64,000 bases of DNA from Rhizobium sp. ZPR4 (GTDB taxonomy: Bacteria; Pseudomonadota; Alphaproteobacteria; Rhizobiales; Rhizobiaceae): the NCBI RefSeq assembly GCF_040215725.1, contig NZ_CP157968.1, forward strand, positions 930,001 to 994,000. The letters run 5' to 3'. This document shows positions 56,531 to 64,000 of this stretch, piece after piece. The position numbers were made by a program, and so were the translations under genes. Position 1 is the first letter of the stretch. The number at the start of each line of letters is the position of its first letter. Below the pieces are notes generated by a model. That model saw only the letters and a list, made by a program, of their open reading frames with translations, searched no databases and had not been told where the DNA came from.

Positions 56531-57268
56531 ATGTCCAACAGTGCCAAATCCAGGCGCCATATGCGGCGCAATACACCCACCATTGTCGTTATTCAGCACT
56601 CAACACTCGCGCGGACGACTGTGGTGAAGCTTCTTGAGCGTGAACTCATCGGTTGGAGTTTTATCGATATGATCTCGACTGAGAGTCTCGATAAAGCTCT
56701 TGGATCTGAGGTACGCTTGATTGCACTAGATCTGGCCGGCAGAGGCGTTGAGAGCGCAAGTCTGCGTAATGATCTCGCCGCTATTGTTGCACGTTTTCCT
56801 GAGGCTCCTGTCACATTGCTCCTGGATACTGATGATGTCGACATTGTCCGTCAGGCACTCAAGATGGGTATTCGCGGCTTTTTCTCGACGTCGCTTCCGA
56901 TTGATATCGCCCTTGCCGGCCTTCGTCTCGTTCTGGCGGGAGGAGCATTCTGCCCGCAGCTCTTGGGCGCTGTCACAAGCGATTCAAGCGATAGTAGTCT
57001 GTCCGGAAATGACGTCGAAAAAAGCCTGGATGGCAGGGCGCAGCATTTGGCGATTGCCGATTTCACACCCCGAGAGGCGGATGTTCTCGCGGAGTTGCAA
57101 TGCGGCTGCTCAAATAAGGTAATTGCGGGAAAACTTAATCTTTCGGGACATACGGTGAAGATGCATTTGCAGCACATAATGCGTAAGCTGCAGGTGCAAA
57201 ACCGCACCGAGGTGGTTGCCCGCCTGGTTCAAAGAACCGCGGGCGGGCAGGACGCATCGCCGAGTTAG
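56531..57268 (+). CDS. LuxR/NarL-type regulator with degenerate receiver domain
   Basis: This encodes 245 residues with GGGGGAG before the ATG. The N-terminal 150 residues fold like a receiver, but the acidic pair is replaced (VVIQHSTLA) and the conserved Lys is a Ser (GFFSTS), while an Asp remains in LIALDLAG. The C-terminal helix-turn-helix is complete: FTPREADVLAELQCGCSNKVIAGKLNLSGHTVKMHLQHIMRKL. It probably acts independently of phosphorylation. It lies about 600 bases after the four-repeat gene on the same strand and may regulate the secretion locus. Confidence 0.88.
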   Translation: MSNSAKSRRHMRRNTPTIVVIQHSTLARTTVVKLLERELIGWSFIDMISTESLDKALGSEVRLIALDLAGRGVESASLRNDLAAIVARFPEAPVTLLLDTDDVDIVRQALKMGIRGFFSTSLPIDIALAGLRLVLAGGAFCPQLLGAVTSDSSDSSLSGNDVEKSLDGRAQHLAIADFTPREADVLAELQCGCSNKVIAGKLNLSGHTVKMHLQHIMRKLQVQNRTEVVARLVQRTAGGQDASPS

Positions 57269-58970
57269 GTGGTATTGCAATAACCCGCCATGGAACTTTC
57301 ATGCAGCGGCGCTAGAGCCTCGGCGCTTTAGCTTTGCTTGTGGCAGATGCCATGGCTATGCTCGATATGCTTGTCAAAGGAGTGACAAAAGCGGAAGCGT
57401 GTGGGTTGGTTCAATACCGAGAATGAGTACCTCCGCTGTCTGCTCCGGCTATCAATTTTGCGGCATTATGGAGCAGTTTCCAGAAGAAGTCGGAACTTCC
57501 AACAAGTCGCGGATTGAGATTTGTATGGACGATGCGTCACACTGGAAAGGCCAGAACGCGGAAAGTGGTAGCGCATACATGTTGCTGCCAAAGGAAGGGA
57601 CGCGCTCCCCCTATATAAGCCACGATCCCGATGATGTTCCAGGTCTTGCCCGATCCATTTTCCCTGAACCACCGCAAATGACGGAAATCATCTTCTTCGG
57701 TCATCATATTGCTACCTGAGGGAGAGTTATCGGGTATGCTGCTGCCGCACCGTGTTTGCGGTGTTGAGATGCGGGGGCGGGTGGCATTTGCTACAGATCC
57801 CGCAATTTTGCAGCGGAGTGCTGCGCAAGCCGCTGCTCTATCTCAGTCTCTATTTGAAGACACACAGGGCGTAATACTATCGCCTGCTGCAGGAAGTTCG
57901 TGAACAAGGCAATTGGGAGGCTTGGCTCGATTCCCTTCAAGAGCCCGAGTATTTGGTCTCTACAAAAAATCCACTCTGTTACGGAACTTGTCGCAGTAAG
58001 TCAGCCCGTCATCATCAACAATCACTCGAGGCGGAGTTCCGAGATTGAAATGCAGTCACTGGCCGTTGGCGCGCTGCTCTACAGGGTGATCGCGGGTTGC
58101 TCCGCCGACATTGATCGATACCAGTCCAGTACTCGCAAGCATCAGGAAGCTTAACCATGCTTGCCCTTTGCGGGAGAGTAGGCGGCAGTTCCTGGGGGCT
58201 CCATTTCGCCACGGCGTCACTCACGAGCATAAGTGTGCCACAATGCCCAAAAGCGGCAGAGCGAAAAGAGTAAAAAGGCCTAGCAGCGAAAGGATTGGCG
58301 CGAAGATCATGAGGCTGTTGAATATATGAAATCAAAAGAGGCATTGCCGTAGAACCAAGCGGATATTCAATAGTCGCAAAGACATATCTCAATCTACATG
58401 AATTTCCCTGAAAGGTTTTCCACGGACGGCCCACAGAATTGCGACGAGGGTTTGGCCATCCGGTTGCGATCATGTTGCGCAGCCTCCACACCTGTCGCAA
58501 ATCGTCTTTGGGGAGGATAAGCACCTGCTCGACCAGTTTGAGACTTTCAGGTCATGACGGCGGGGGGGAGGCGATAGCCGACTTTGCGGCTCAGTTCAGT
58601 GTGACCGAAATTATCATCCGCTGTTGTCTGGCGCTGCCGAAGGTAAGGTCCTTTGGACGATACTGATGTTACAATTTCGTGATGTTTCTGTTGCTATTGG
58701 CATGCATAACCTCAAGTTATTCAGGCCCATATTTTTTTTCGACTCCCATCCCCATTCGCCACTGTTAGAGTTTGGCCAACAAAAAGTGGGAACACGGCGT
58801 TTCCGAAGTGAAGCGACGACAAGCAAATATTCACGACGCTATGGGCCAGGGCCGTTTGCGCCCGCGCTGAAACGTGCGCTTTATCGGGAGTCCATGATAT
58901 TGGTGACATCGTATGCAATGGCGATGGTTCAAGACTTACGTTTCAACGCAAGTGTTGAGCGTGGTCAAAG
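57269..58970. other. Gene-poor stretch of 1.7 kb
   Basis: No gene of normal size is supported. Longer frames such as 57216-57719 plus, 58015-58524 minus and 58624-58974 plus lack ribosome-binding sites, domains and amino-acid patterns expected of proteins. Two short minus-strand candidates are listed or noted: a 56-codon frame at 57537-57707, and a 29-codon hydrophobic frame at 58221-58310 (MIFAPILSLLGLFTLFALPL...). The rest may be decayed DNA. Confidence 0.4.
57537..57707 (-). CDS. Possible small membrane-associated protein (56 residues)
   Basis: The frame starts MMTEEDDFRHLRWFRENGSG, then has a short hydrophobic part (WNIIGIVAYIGGARPFLW), and an AGG lies about eight bases before the ATG. 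Charge distribution and a start-proximal acidic cluster look like a real small protein. No homologue is recognised. Confidence 0.35.
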   Translation of the reverse strand: MMTEEDDFRHLRWFRENGSGKTWNIIGIVAYIGGARPFLWQQHVCATTFRVLAFPV

Positions 58971-59735
58971 ATGAAAGCCACGACCGGTAAAACCCTCATT
59001 GGCCTGCATTCGCTCAGCAAGCATTATGGAACGCATAGCGTTCTGGACAAGATTGATCTTGAGGTCAGTGCAGGCGAGGTTCTGGCGATCATTGGGCCTA
59101 GCGGTTCGGGCAAAAGCACTTTGCTTCGCTGCATCAACTATCTCGAGCCTCCGTCGGGCGGCACGATAACCATTGGTCCAACCACAATTAACGCGGCGCA
59201 GCCGGTATCTCGTGCCGAGCTATCGAGCCTGCGCCGGCGTGTCGGCATGGTTTTCCAGTCGTTCAACCTCTTTCCCCATATGTCCGTGCTGCGCAATGTC
59301 AGCCTTGCGCAGGAACGGGTGCTTGGCCGCAGCAGGGCCGAAGCGGACGAGCGCTCGATGCAACTGCTAAGGCGCGTCGGGTTGACTGACAAGGCAGCGC
59401 AGTATCCCGGCCGTTGTTCGGGTGGACAACAGCAGCGGATTGCCATTGCCCGGGCCCTTGCGCTCGATCCCGAGGTGATGCTGTTCGATGAGCCGACATC
59501 TGCGCTCGATCCGGAGCTAGGGCTCGAAGTTCTGGCGGTCATGCGGGAGCTCGCTACAAGTGGGATGACGATGATCGTCGTTACCCATGAAATGGGCTTT
59601 GCGGAAAACGTCTCCGACACGGTGATGATCATGGCGGATGGCCAGATTATCGAGAAGGGTCCATCGGTCGAGGTGATGCGCAATCCGCAACATGAGCGGA
59701 CGCGCCGTTTCCTTCGTGCGGTGCATGATCGATGA
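58971..59735 (+). CDS. Amino-acid-type ABC importer, ATP-binding protein
   Basis: This encodes 254 residues. Walker [11 protein letters not shown]-loop VFQSFNLFPHM, signature CSGGQQQRIAIARA (Cys in place of the usual Leu), Walker [15 protein letters not shown] and H-loop VTHEMGFA are visible. It heads an operon that continues with two permeases, a binding protein, a racemase, an aldo/keto reductase and an FAD oxidoreductase. Its stop overlaps the next start (ATGA). Confidence 0.93.
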   Translation: MKATTGKTLIGLHSLSKHYGTHSVLDKIDLEVSAGEVLAIIGPSGSGKSTLLRCINYLEPPSGGTITIGPTTINAAQPVSRAELSSLRRRVGMVFQSFNLFPHMSVLRNVSLAQERVLGRSRAEADERSMQLLRRVGLTDKAAQYPGRCSGGQQQRIAIARALALDPEVMLFDEPTSALDPELGLEVLAVMRELATSGMTMIVVTHEMGFAENVSDTVMIMADGQIIEKGPSVEVMRNPQHERTRRFLRAVHDR

Positions 59736-60376
59736 CCGCCGCCGACCTCCTTATGTTTGTTCGGGGCTTTGCCTGGACCATAGCCCTGACAGCCGGTTCC
59801 TTCTCGATCGGCGCTACCGTTGCCATACCGCTCCTGGCGGCACGCCGAAGTCGATTTTTCCTGGTGCGTCTCCTCGCTTCAATCTTGATTCAGATCATTC
59901 GCGCTATTCCGCCGATCCTCTGGCTGTTCATAATCTTCTTTGGTCTCGGGATAAGCCTTTTTCCGATCAGCCCGTTCGTGGCGGCGCTCGCCGGCCTTGG
60001 CCTTATCGCCGCTGCAAATATGGCGGAAATCTATCGTGGTGCACTCAGCTCCATTCATCACGGTCAATGGGAAGCCTCGACGGCTCTCGATCTTGGCCGC
60101 TGGTATACGATGCGGGATGTCGTGGCGCCGCAGGCGTTCAGAGTGGCTCTGCCTTCGGCGGCAAGCTATCTCATCGGTTTGATGAAGGAGACGGCCGTCG
60201 CCTCGACCATCGGGGTGACCGAACTGGTCTATCAGGGCAATCAGCTTTCGCAGCTGACTTTCCACGGTCTGGAAATCTTCGCTATCGTCGGACTTTTCTA
60301 CATTTTCCTTAGCTTGCCTGTGGCCTGGTTGTCGCGCATGGCCGATGCACATCTCAGATCCAAGGTGGCCCGCTGA
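59732..60376 (+). CDS. Amino-acid-type ABC importer permease
   Basis: This encodes 214 residues with about five membrane helices, IIRAIPPILWLFIIFFGLG and the EAA-type loop WEASTALDLGRWYTMRDVVAPQAFRVALP. The start overlaps the ATPase stop and its stop shares a base with the next start (TGATG). Forms a heterodimer with the following permease. Confidence 0.92.
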   Translation: MTAADLLMFVRGFAWTIALTAGSFSIGATVAIPLLAARRSRFFLVRLLASILIQIIRAIPPILWLFIIFFGLGISLFPISPFVAALAGLGLIAAANMAEIYRGALSSIHHGQWEASTALDLGRWYTMRDVVAPQAFRVALPSAASYLIGLMKETAVASTIGVTELVYQGNQLSQLTFHGLEIFAIVGLFYIFLSLPVAWLSRMADAHLRSKVAR

Positions 60377-61038
60377 TGCTTCCAACCTATGAGGAAATTA
60401 TCTCCTGGATGCCCGACCTTCTCAGCGGTCTTTCCATCAGCCTTCAGGTCACGGCGCTCAGCCTGCTGCTCGGTATTCCCTTTGGGCTTTTGCTGGCCTT
60501 GGGCGTGCTGGTGCGTAACAGGGCGCTCCGGGCCGTTTCGCTTGTTCTAGTCGAAGTCGGGCGTGGAGCACCGGCGTTGGTGCTTCTGCAATTCATCTAT
60601 TTCGGATTGCCGAGCATCGGGTTGACCATCGGGTCCTTTGTGGCGGCGGTGATTGCGCTTGCCTGGAACACCGGCGCCTATACGAGCGAGATCATCCGGG
60701 CGAGCCTGCAGTCGATCGCCCATGGCCAGCGCGAAGCCGCCGAGGCGCTTGGCCTTAACCGGACCGACGAGTTGCGTTTCGTCCTGCTCCCGCAGGGCCT
60801 GCGTGTCGCGCTGCCGGCGCTTCTCGGTTTCTCGATCCTGATTTTCCAGGGCACATCGTTATGTTTTGCGATCGCCCTGCCAGAGCTTGTCAGCCGGGCC
60901 TATGAGATCGGCTCCAACACTTTCCGCTACTTCCCGGCTCTGCTTTGTGCGGGTGCCCTTTATGCCTGCATTTCGATACCCGCAGCTGTCCTCGTCAGCC
61001 ATGTCGAGAAGCGGGCAAGTCTCTACGCTCAACGTTAA
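60376..61038 (+). CDS. Amino-acid-type ABC importer permease
   Basis: This encodes 220 residues: VGRGAPALVLLQFIYFGLP and the EAA-type loop REAAEALGLNRTDELRFVLLPQGLRVALPAL, five predicted membrane helices. It is followed after 24 bases by the binding-protein gene. The order ATPase-permease-permease-binding protein differs from the other three importers in the window, where the binding protein comes first. Confidence 0.92.
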   Translation: MLPTYEEIISWMPDLLSGLSISLQVTALSLLLGIPFGLLLALGVLVRNRALRAVSLVLVEVGRGAPALVLLQFIYFGLPSIGLTIGSFVAAVIALAWNTGAYTSEIIRASLQSIAHGQREAAEALGLNRTDELRFVLLPQGLRVALPALLGFSILIFQGTSLCFAIALPELVSRAYEIGSNTFRYFPALLCAGALYACISIPAAVLVSHVEKRASLYAQR

Positions 61039-61062
61039 CCGTCCACAGAAAGGAATTTCGGC

Positions 61063-61902
61063 ATGCCCGCATTCAAGTCTAAGACTTATTTCCTGCTGCC
61101 TACCATTGCCGGCATGCTTCTGTCTGCCCAGATCGCGCACGCTGCCGATTGCACGCCAAAGCATAAATTCACCACCATCGAGCCGGGCACCTTGACGGTC
61201 GCCGTCACGACCTACGCGCCGCATTCCTATCTCGACGACAGCGGCACCATGAAGGGGATCGACGGCGACATCGCTGCCGAATTTGCCAAGCGCGAATGCC
61301 TGCAGGTCAAGGCAGTTGCCGTCGATCCTGCCGCGGCGATCCAGTATGTTCTTTCCGGCCAGGCCGATATCACCACGGGTGACTGGTATCGCACCGCCGA
61401 ACGGGCCAAGGCCATGAACCTGTCAGCGCCGCTCTACACGGACCAGATGGCGATCTATTCGAAGCACGACTTTAAGAAAGTGTCCGATCTCGAGGGCAAA
61501 AGAGTCGGTACCGTCCAGGGCTATCTCTGGGTCGCGGATCTCAAGGCGCTGCTCGGCGGGTCGCTGAAGCTCTATCCGAATTCCGTCAACATGCAGCAGG
61601 ATCTGTTCGCCGGCCGCATCGATGTCGCCGTCGATGGTTACTCGACGGGTGTCGTTGCTGCGCAGAAGGGTGCGCTGAAAGATGTCAAGGTCGCCGTCGC
61701 GGCTGCCGATCCGCGCGTGAAGGCGACCAAGGAAGCCGCACAGGCTGCCTTTCCCTACTCCCTGAAGGCAAAGGAATTCGGCGAAGCGCTGGATAGCAAT
61801 ATCGAGGCGATGCACAAGGACGGAACGATCGTGAAGATCCTCAAGTCCTACGGTCTCGACGGCACGGCTGGCGAGACGGGCGCTCCGCGCCTGGTTCAGT
61901 AA
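61063..61902 (+). CDS. Family 3 solute-binding protein of an ABC importer
   Basis: This encodes 279 residues with AAAGGA upstream and a signal peptide (MPAFKSKTYFLLPTIAGMLLSAQIAHAAD). The mature start DCTPKHKFTTIEPGTLTVAVTTYAPHSYLDDSG and the signature GIDGDIAAEFAKRECLQVKAV fit the polar amino-acid group. It is followed by a strong T-tailed hairpin at 61919. The ligand is probably what the racemase and oxidoreductase genes downstream act on. Confidence 0.92.
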   Translation: MPAFKSKTYFLLPTIAGMLLSAQIAHAADCTPKHKFTTIEPGTLTVAVTTYAPHSYLDDSGTMKGIDGDIAAEFAKRECLQVKAVAVDPAAAIQYVLSGQADITTGDWYRTAERAKAMNLSAPLYTDQMAIYSKHDFKKVSDLEGKRVGTVQGYLWVADLKALLGGSLKLYPNSVNMQQDLFAGRIDVAVDGYSTGVVAAQKGALKDVKVAVAAADPRVKATKEAAQAAFPYSLKAKEFGEALDSNIEAMHKDGTIVKILKSYGLDGTAGETGAPRLVQ

Positions 61903-61918
61903 AACGTCTTGTTGCGCG

Positions 61919-61944
61919 GGGGGAGGTGATCCTCCCCCGTTTTT
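61919..61944 (+). terminator. Intrinsic terminator after the binding-protein gene
   Basis: An 8-base GC stem GGGGGAGG / CCTCCCCC (61919-61926 and 61931-61938) with loop TGAT is followed by GTTTTT. It sits between the binding protein and the racemase, so the catabolic genes either rely on readthrough or on their own promoter. Confidence 0.85.
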
Positions 61945-61973
61945 CTACGATCGGATACAGGGAGACACCGGTG

Positions 61974-62708
61974 ATGACGGTCTATACGGTCACACGCAAG
62001 ACGCAGTCATGGTACGGAGAGCAGATCGGCATTCTGATCCTCGATGCCGCCTATCCCTGCGTCCCCGGCAATGTCGGCAATGCCACCACCTACACCTATC
62101 CTGTCCGTTTTCAGGAGGTGTGCGGAGCGTCGATCGACAGGCTTTTGAACCAGCGTGATCCCGCCTTGAAGGAAGCTTTCGTGGAAGCGGCCCTTGAATT
62201 GCAGAACCGCGGCGTCAAGGCGATTACCGGTGCCTGCGGCTTCATGGCCTATTTTCAGGAGGAGGTGGCGGCGGCGCTCGACATTCCGGTCTTCCTTTCC
62301 AGCTTGATGCAAATTCCGTTCATGCACGCACTTTGCGGCGGTAGCGTCGGTGTCATCACGGCCAATGCGTCGCGGCTCACGCCGCGCCATTTTAGGGCCT
62401 GCAACGTGCCGGATGGCATTTCTCTGGCTATTGCCGGCATGGAGGACCAGACGGAATTTCGCGAGGCGATCCTTGAGGAAAGAGGGACGCTGGATTCGGC
62501 TCGGATCGAGCGTGAGGTAACCCAAGTTGCTCACCACCTGGTGGCGGAGAATCCCAATGTGAGATCCATCCTCTTGGAATGCAGCGATCTGCCGCCCTAC
62601 GCGCATGCGGTGCAGGCGGCCACGGGGCGTCCCATTTTCGATTTCATCACGATGATCAACTACGTCCAGCAGAGCGTTGCGCGCCGGCCCTATCTCGGCG
62701 GCATGTAA
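61974..62708 (+). CDS. Aspartate/glutamate/hydantoin racemase-family protein
   Basis: This encodes 244 residues from the ATG at 61974 (GGGAG upstream). The two catalytic cysteines of the family are in place, Cys88 in TGACGFM and Cys203 in LLECSDLPPYA. The pseudosymmetric fold also serves maleate isomerase and hydantoin racemase. The substrate is not known; by context it isomerises an imported amino acid or derivative before oxidation by the downstream FAD enzyme. Confidence 0.85.
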   Translation: MTVYTVTRKTQSWYGEQIGILILDAAYPCVPGNVGNATTYTYPVRFQEVCGASIDRLLNQRDPALKEAFVEAALELQNRGVKAITGACGFMAYFQEEVAAALDIPVFLSSLMQIPFMHALCGGSVGVITANASRLTPRHFRACNVPDGISLAIAGMEDQTEFREAILEERGTLDSARIEREVTQVAHHLVAENPNVRSILLECSDLPPYAHAVQAATGRPIFDFITMINYVQQSVARRPYLGGM

Positions 62709-62738
62709 CTCACCGCGCTTTCGAACGGGAGGCCCATC

Positions 62739-63884
62739 ATGTCTGTTGATCAATATTATCTGCTGGGACGCTCGGGGCTGCGCGTCAGCCGTCTCGCACT
62801 CGGCACCATGACCTTCGGCAATGGTGGCATTCGTGGTATCGGCGGCAGCTGGGGTGCAGATGAAGGAACTGCGCGGGCGATCTTCGACCGCTACATCGCC
62901 GCCGGCGGGAACTTCATCGATACCGCCAATTCCTACGCCGGCGGGCTGAGCGAAGGACTTGTCGGCACCTTCGTGGCGGAATCGGGTCTGCGTGACGACG
63001 TCGTTATCGCGACGAAATTCTCCAACAGTCTTTCCCCCGGTAATCCGAATGCCGGCGGAAACGGTCGCAAGGCGATGATGCAGGCGGTCGATGCTTCGCT
63101 CAAGCGTTTGAAGACCGATTACATCGATCTCTATCTTCTCCACACATGGGACCGCATGACGCCGGCAGAAGAGGTCATGCGGACCTTCGACGATCTCGTG
63201 CGTGTTGGAAAGATCCGTTATGCCGGGCTTTCCGATGTGCCGGGCTGGTATGCGGCCCGTGCCCAGGCATGGGCGGAAGCACACACGCTCACCCAGCCCA
63301 TTTGTTTGCAATTGCCCTATTCGCTGGTCGAGCGGAGCATCGAGCACGAATTCGTGCCGTTCGCCGAGACGCTCGGTCTTGGCATCACGGCCTGGAGTCC
63401 GCTTGCCATGGGGCTCCTGTCCGGAAAATATCGCCCCGGCTCGGCGGAAGAGGGGCGTCTTTCGCAGGATAGCTCCGGTGGTGGCCTCGGATTGTTCACC
63501 GAGCGTAACCTGCGCATCCTCACCGTGCTGGAAAGGGTTGCCAGCGAGATGGGGCGCAGCATGGCACAGATTGCGCTCAACTGGTGCGTGAACCGCCCCG
63601 GTATCGCCGCGGCAATCGTCGGTGCGAGCCGACTTTCGCAATTGGATGACAATCTCGCTGCACTCGATTTCACGATCCCTTCCGAGTTTCGCGCTGAACT
63701 CGACGCCGCCACCGCCGTTGATGCGCCCTATCCCTACGCGCTTTTTGCAGACGACTATCAGGCCGCGATCCTGAATGCCGGTGCATCCGTCGGCGATAAG
63801 CCCCCAAGCTATAGAAGGGAAATCCTGCTGCCCAAGGTCACGGACTACACGTTCGGTCAGCCGAAGAACAAAGACCGCGATTGA
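62739..63884 (+). CDS. Aldo/keto reductase
   Basis: This encodes 381 residues. It has the AKR barrel pattern: LGTMTFGNGG, the catalytic Asp61 and Tyr66 in FIDTANSYAGG, Lys in VIATKFSN and His in YLLHTWDRM. The C-terminal NADPH-binding region includes IVGASRLSQLDDNL. It is close to the YajO/potassium-channel-beta-like group. It should reduce an aldehyde or ketone with NADPH. It is placed between the racemase and an FAD oxidoreductase in a catabolic operon. Confidence 0.92.
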   Translation: MSVDQYYLLGRSGLRVSRLALGTMTFGNGGIRGIGGSWGADEGTARAIFDRYIAAGGNFIDTANSYAGGLSEGLVGTFVAESGLRDDVVIATKFSNSLSPGNPNAGGNGRKAMMQAVDASLKRLKTDYIDLYLLHTWDRMTPAEEVMRTFDDLVRVGKIRYAGLSDVPGWYAARAQAWAEAHTLTQPICLQLPYSLVERSIEHEFVPFAETLGLGITAWSPLAMGLLSGKYRPGSAEEGRLSQDSSGGGLGLFTERNLRILTVLERVASEMGRSMAQIALNWCVNRPGIAAAIVGASRLSQLDDNLAALDFTIPSEFRAELDAATAVDAPYPYALFADDYQAAILNAGASVGDKPPSYRREILLPKVTDYTFGQPKNKDRD

Positions 63885-63913
63885 ATGGGCAAACGGTTGG
63901 AAGGAACCATGAC

Positions 63914-64000
63914 ATGTTGAATGATTCACGCTCCCATGGCTTGTGGGAAAGAACTGCCATTGCGGCCCCTCGGACATTTCCCCTGAGTGGCGAGCTCACC
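63914..64000 (+). CDS. FAD-dependent oxidoreductase (DAO family), 5' end only
   Basis: The frame opens at the ATG at 63914 with AAGGA upstream and stays open for 29 codons to the window end. The visible start, with SHGLWERTAIAAP and TFPLSGELT, matches the N-terminal leader of DAO-type oxidases such as gamma-glutamylputrescine oxidase (S-LW-xTA-x-AP-...-L-G). The FAD-binding motif lies beyond the window, so this is provisional. Confidence 0.55.
   Translation, partial: MLNDSRSHGLWERTAIAAPRTFPLSGELT

Noticed and set aside
58624..58974. 116-codon frame just before the importer ATPase
   Set aside because: No ribosome-binding site, no domain, and a composition unlike the neighbouring genes.
62007..63977. 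656-codon open frame on the minus strand
   Set aside because: It runs antisense to the racemase and aldo/keto reductase genes, whose motifs are complete on the plus strand; its own sequence shows no domain.
1..64000. CRISPR arrays, tRNA or rRNA genes, prophage
   Set aside because: No regularly spaced short repeats, cloverleaf-like sequences or phage structural gene runs were noticed by eye; this is not an exhaustive computation.

Overview
The window looks like an alphaproteobacterium of the Rhizobium/Agrobacterium group. This is inferred from family composition: many polar amino-acid-type ABC operons, a soluble double-PAS chemotaxis receptor ending in a WEEx tail, GntR/IclR/LysR control of catabolic loci, DUF2026, DUF4142 and MacAB. 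No rRNA or tRNA gene, replication origin, conjugation gene or CRISPR array was recognised. The mix suggests an accessory region of a chromosome or megaplasmid.

Layout. 0-2.4 kb: an edge-truncated exported protein and two uncharacterised paralogues behind an XRE-type regulator with a palindromic AT-rich control region. 3-9.3 kb: a frameshifted GNAT acetyltransferase, a cytoplasmic chemotaxis receptor, a His-rich exported peptide, a DUF4142-cupredoxin-ECF sigma operon and a zinc-ribbon protein. 9.5-13.5 kb: an IclR regulator and a complete ABC importer. 13.6-19.5 kb: a VapC remnant, a methyltransferase, an ABC exporter, a DUF2026 protein and decayed DNA. 19.5-28.7 kb: a catabolic locus with a ureohydrolase, a PLP aminotransferase, a flavin reductase with an LLM monooxygenase, LysR and HutC-like regulators, and an ABC importer with a clear operator-promoter. 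28.8-37 kb: two GntR-FCD regulators and an operon for import and oxidation of an imino/amino acid or opine-like compound, including a 973-residue fusion oxidase, a DHDPS-family lyase and DUF3830. 37.2-41.2 kb: an IS630 remnant, MacB/MacA and a small exported protein. 41.8-44 kb: a beta-carbonic anhydrase coupled to a SulP transporter. 44.1-48.7 kb: four two-component genes. 49.7-57.3 kb: HipA and IS3 remnants, a type I secretion ABC protein and adaptor, two glycine-rich repeat proteins that are probably its substrates, and an atypical LuxR-type regulator. 57.3-59 kb is gene-poor. 59-64 kb: a fourth ABC importer leading into an Asp/Glu-type racemase, an aldo/keto reductase and the first codons of an FAD oxidoreductase.

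Together the window reads as nutrient scavenging (four importers, three tied to catabolic enzymes) plus sensing and secretion. The least described unit is the type I secretion locus with its repeat proteins. The secretion ATPase has a non-canonical ABC signature and Walker B. All four importer operons also carry a strong hairpin directly after the substrate-binding-protein gene. Function assignments rest on recognising families by eye; no database search was run.
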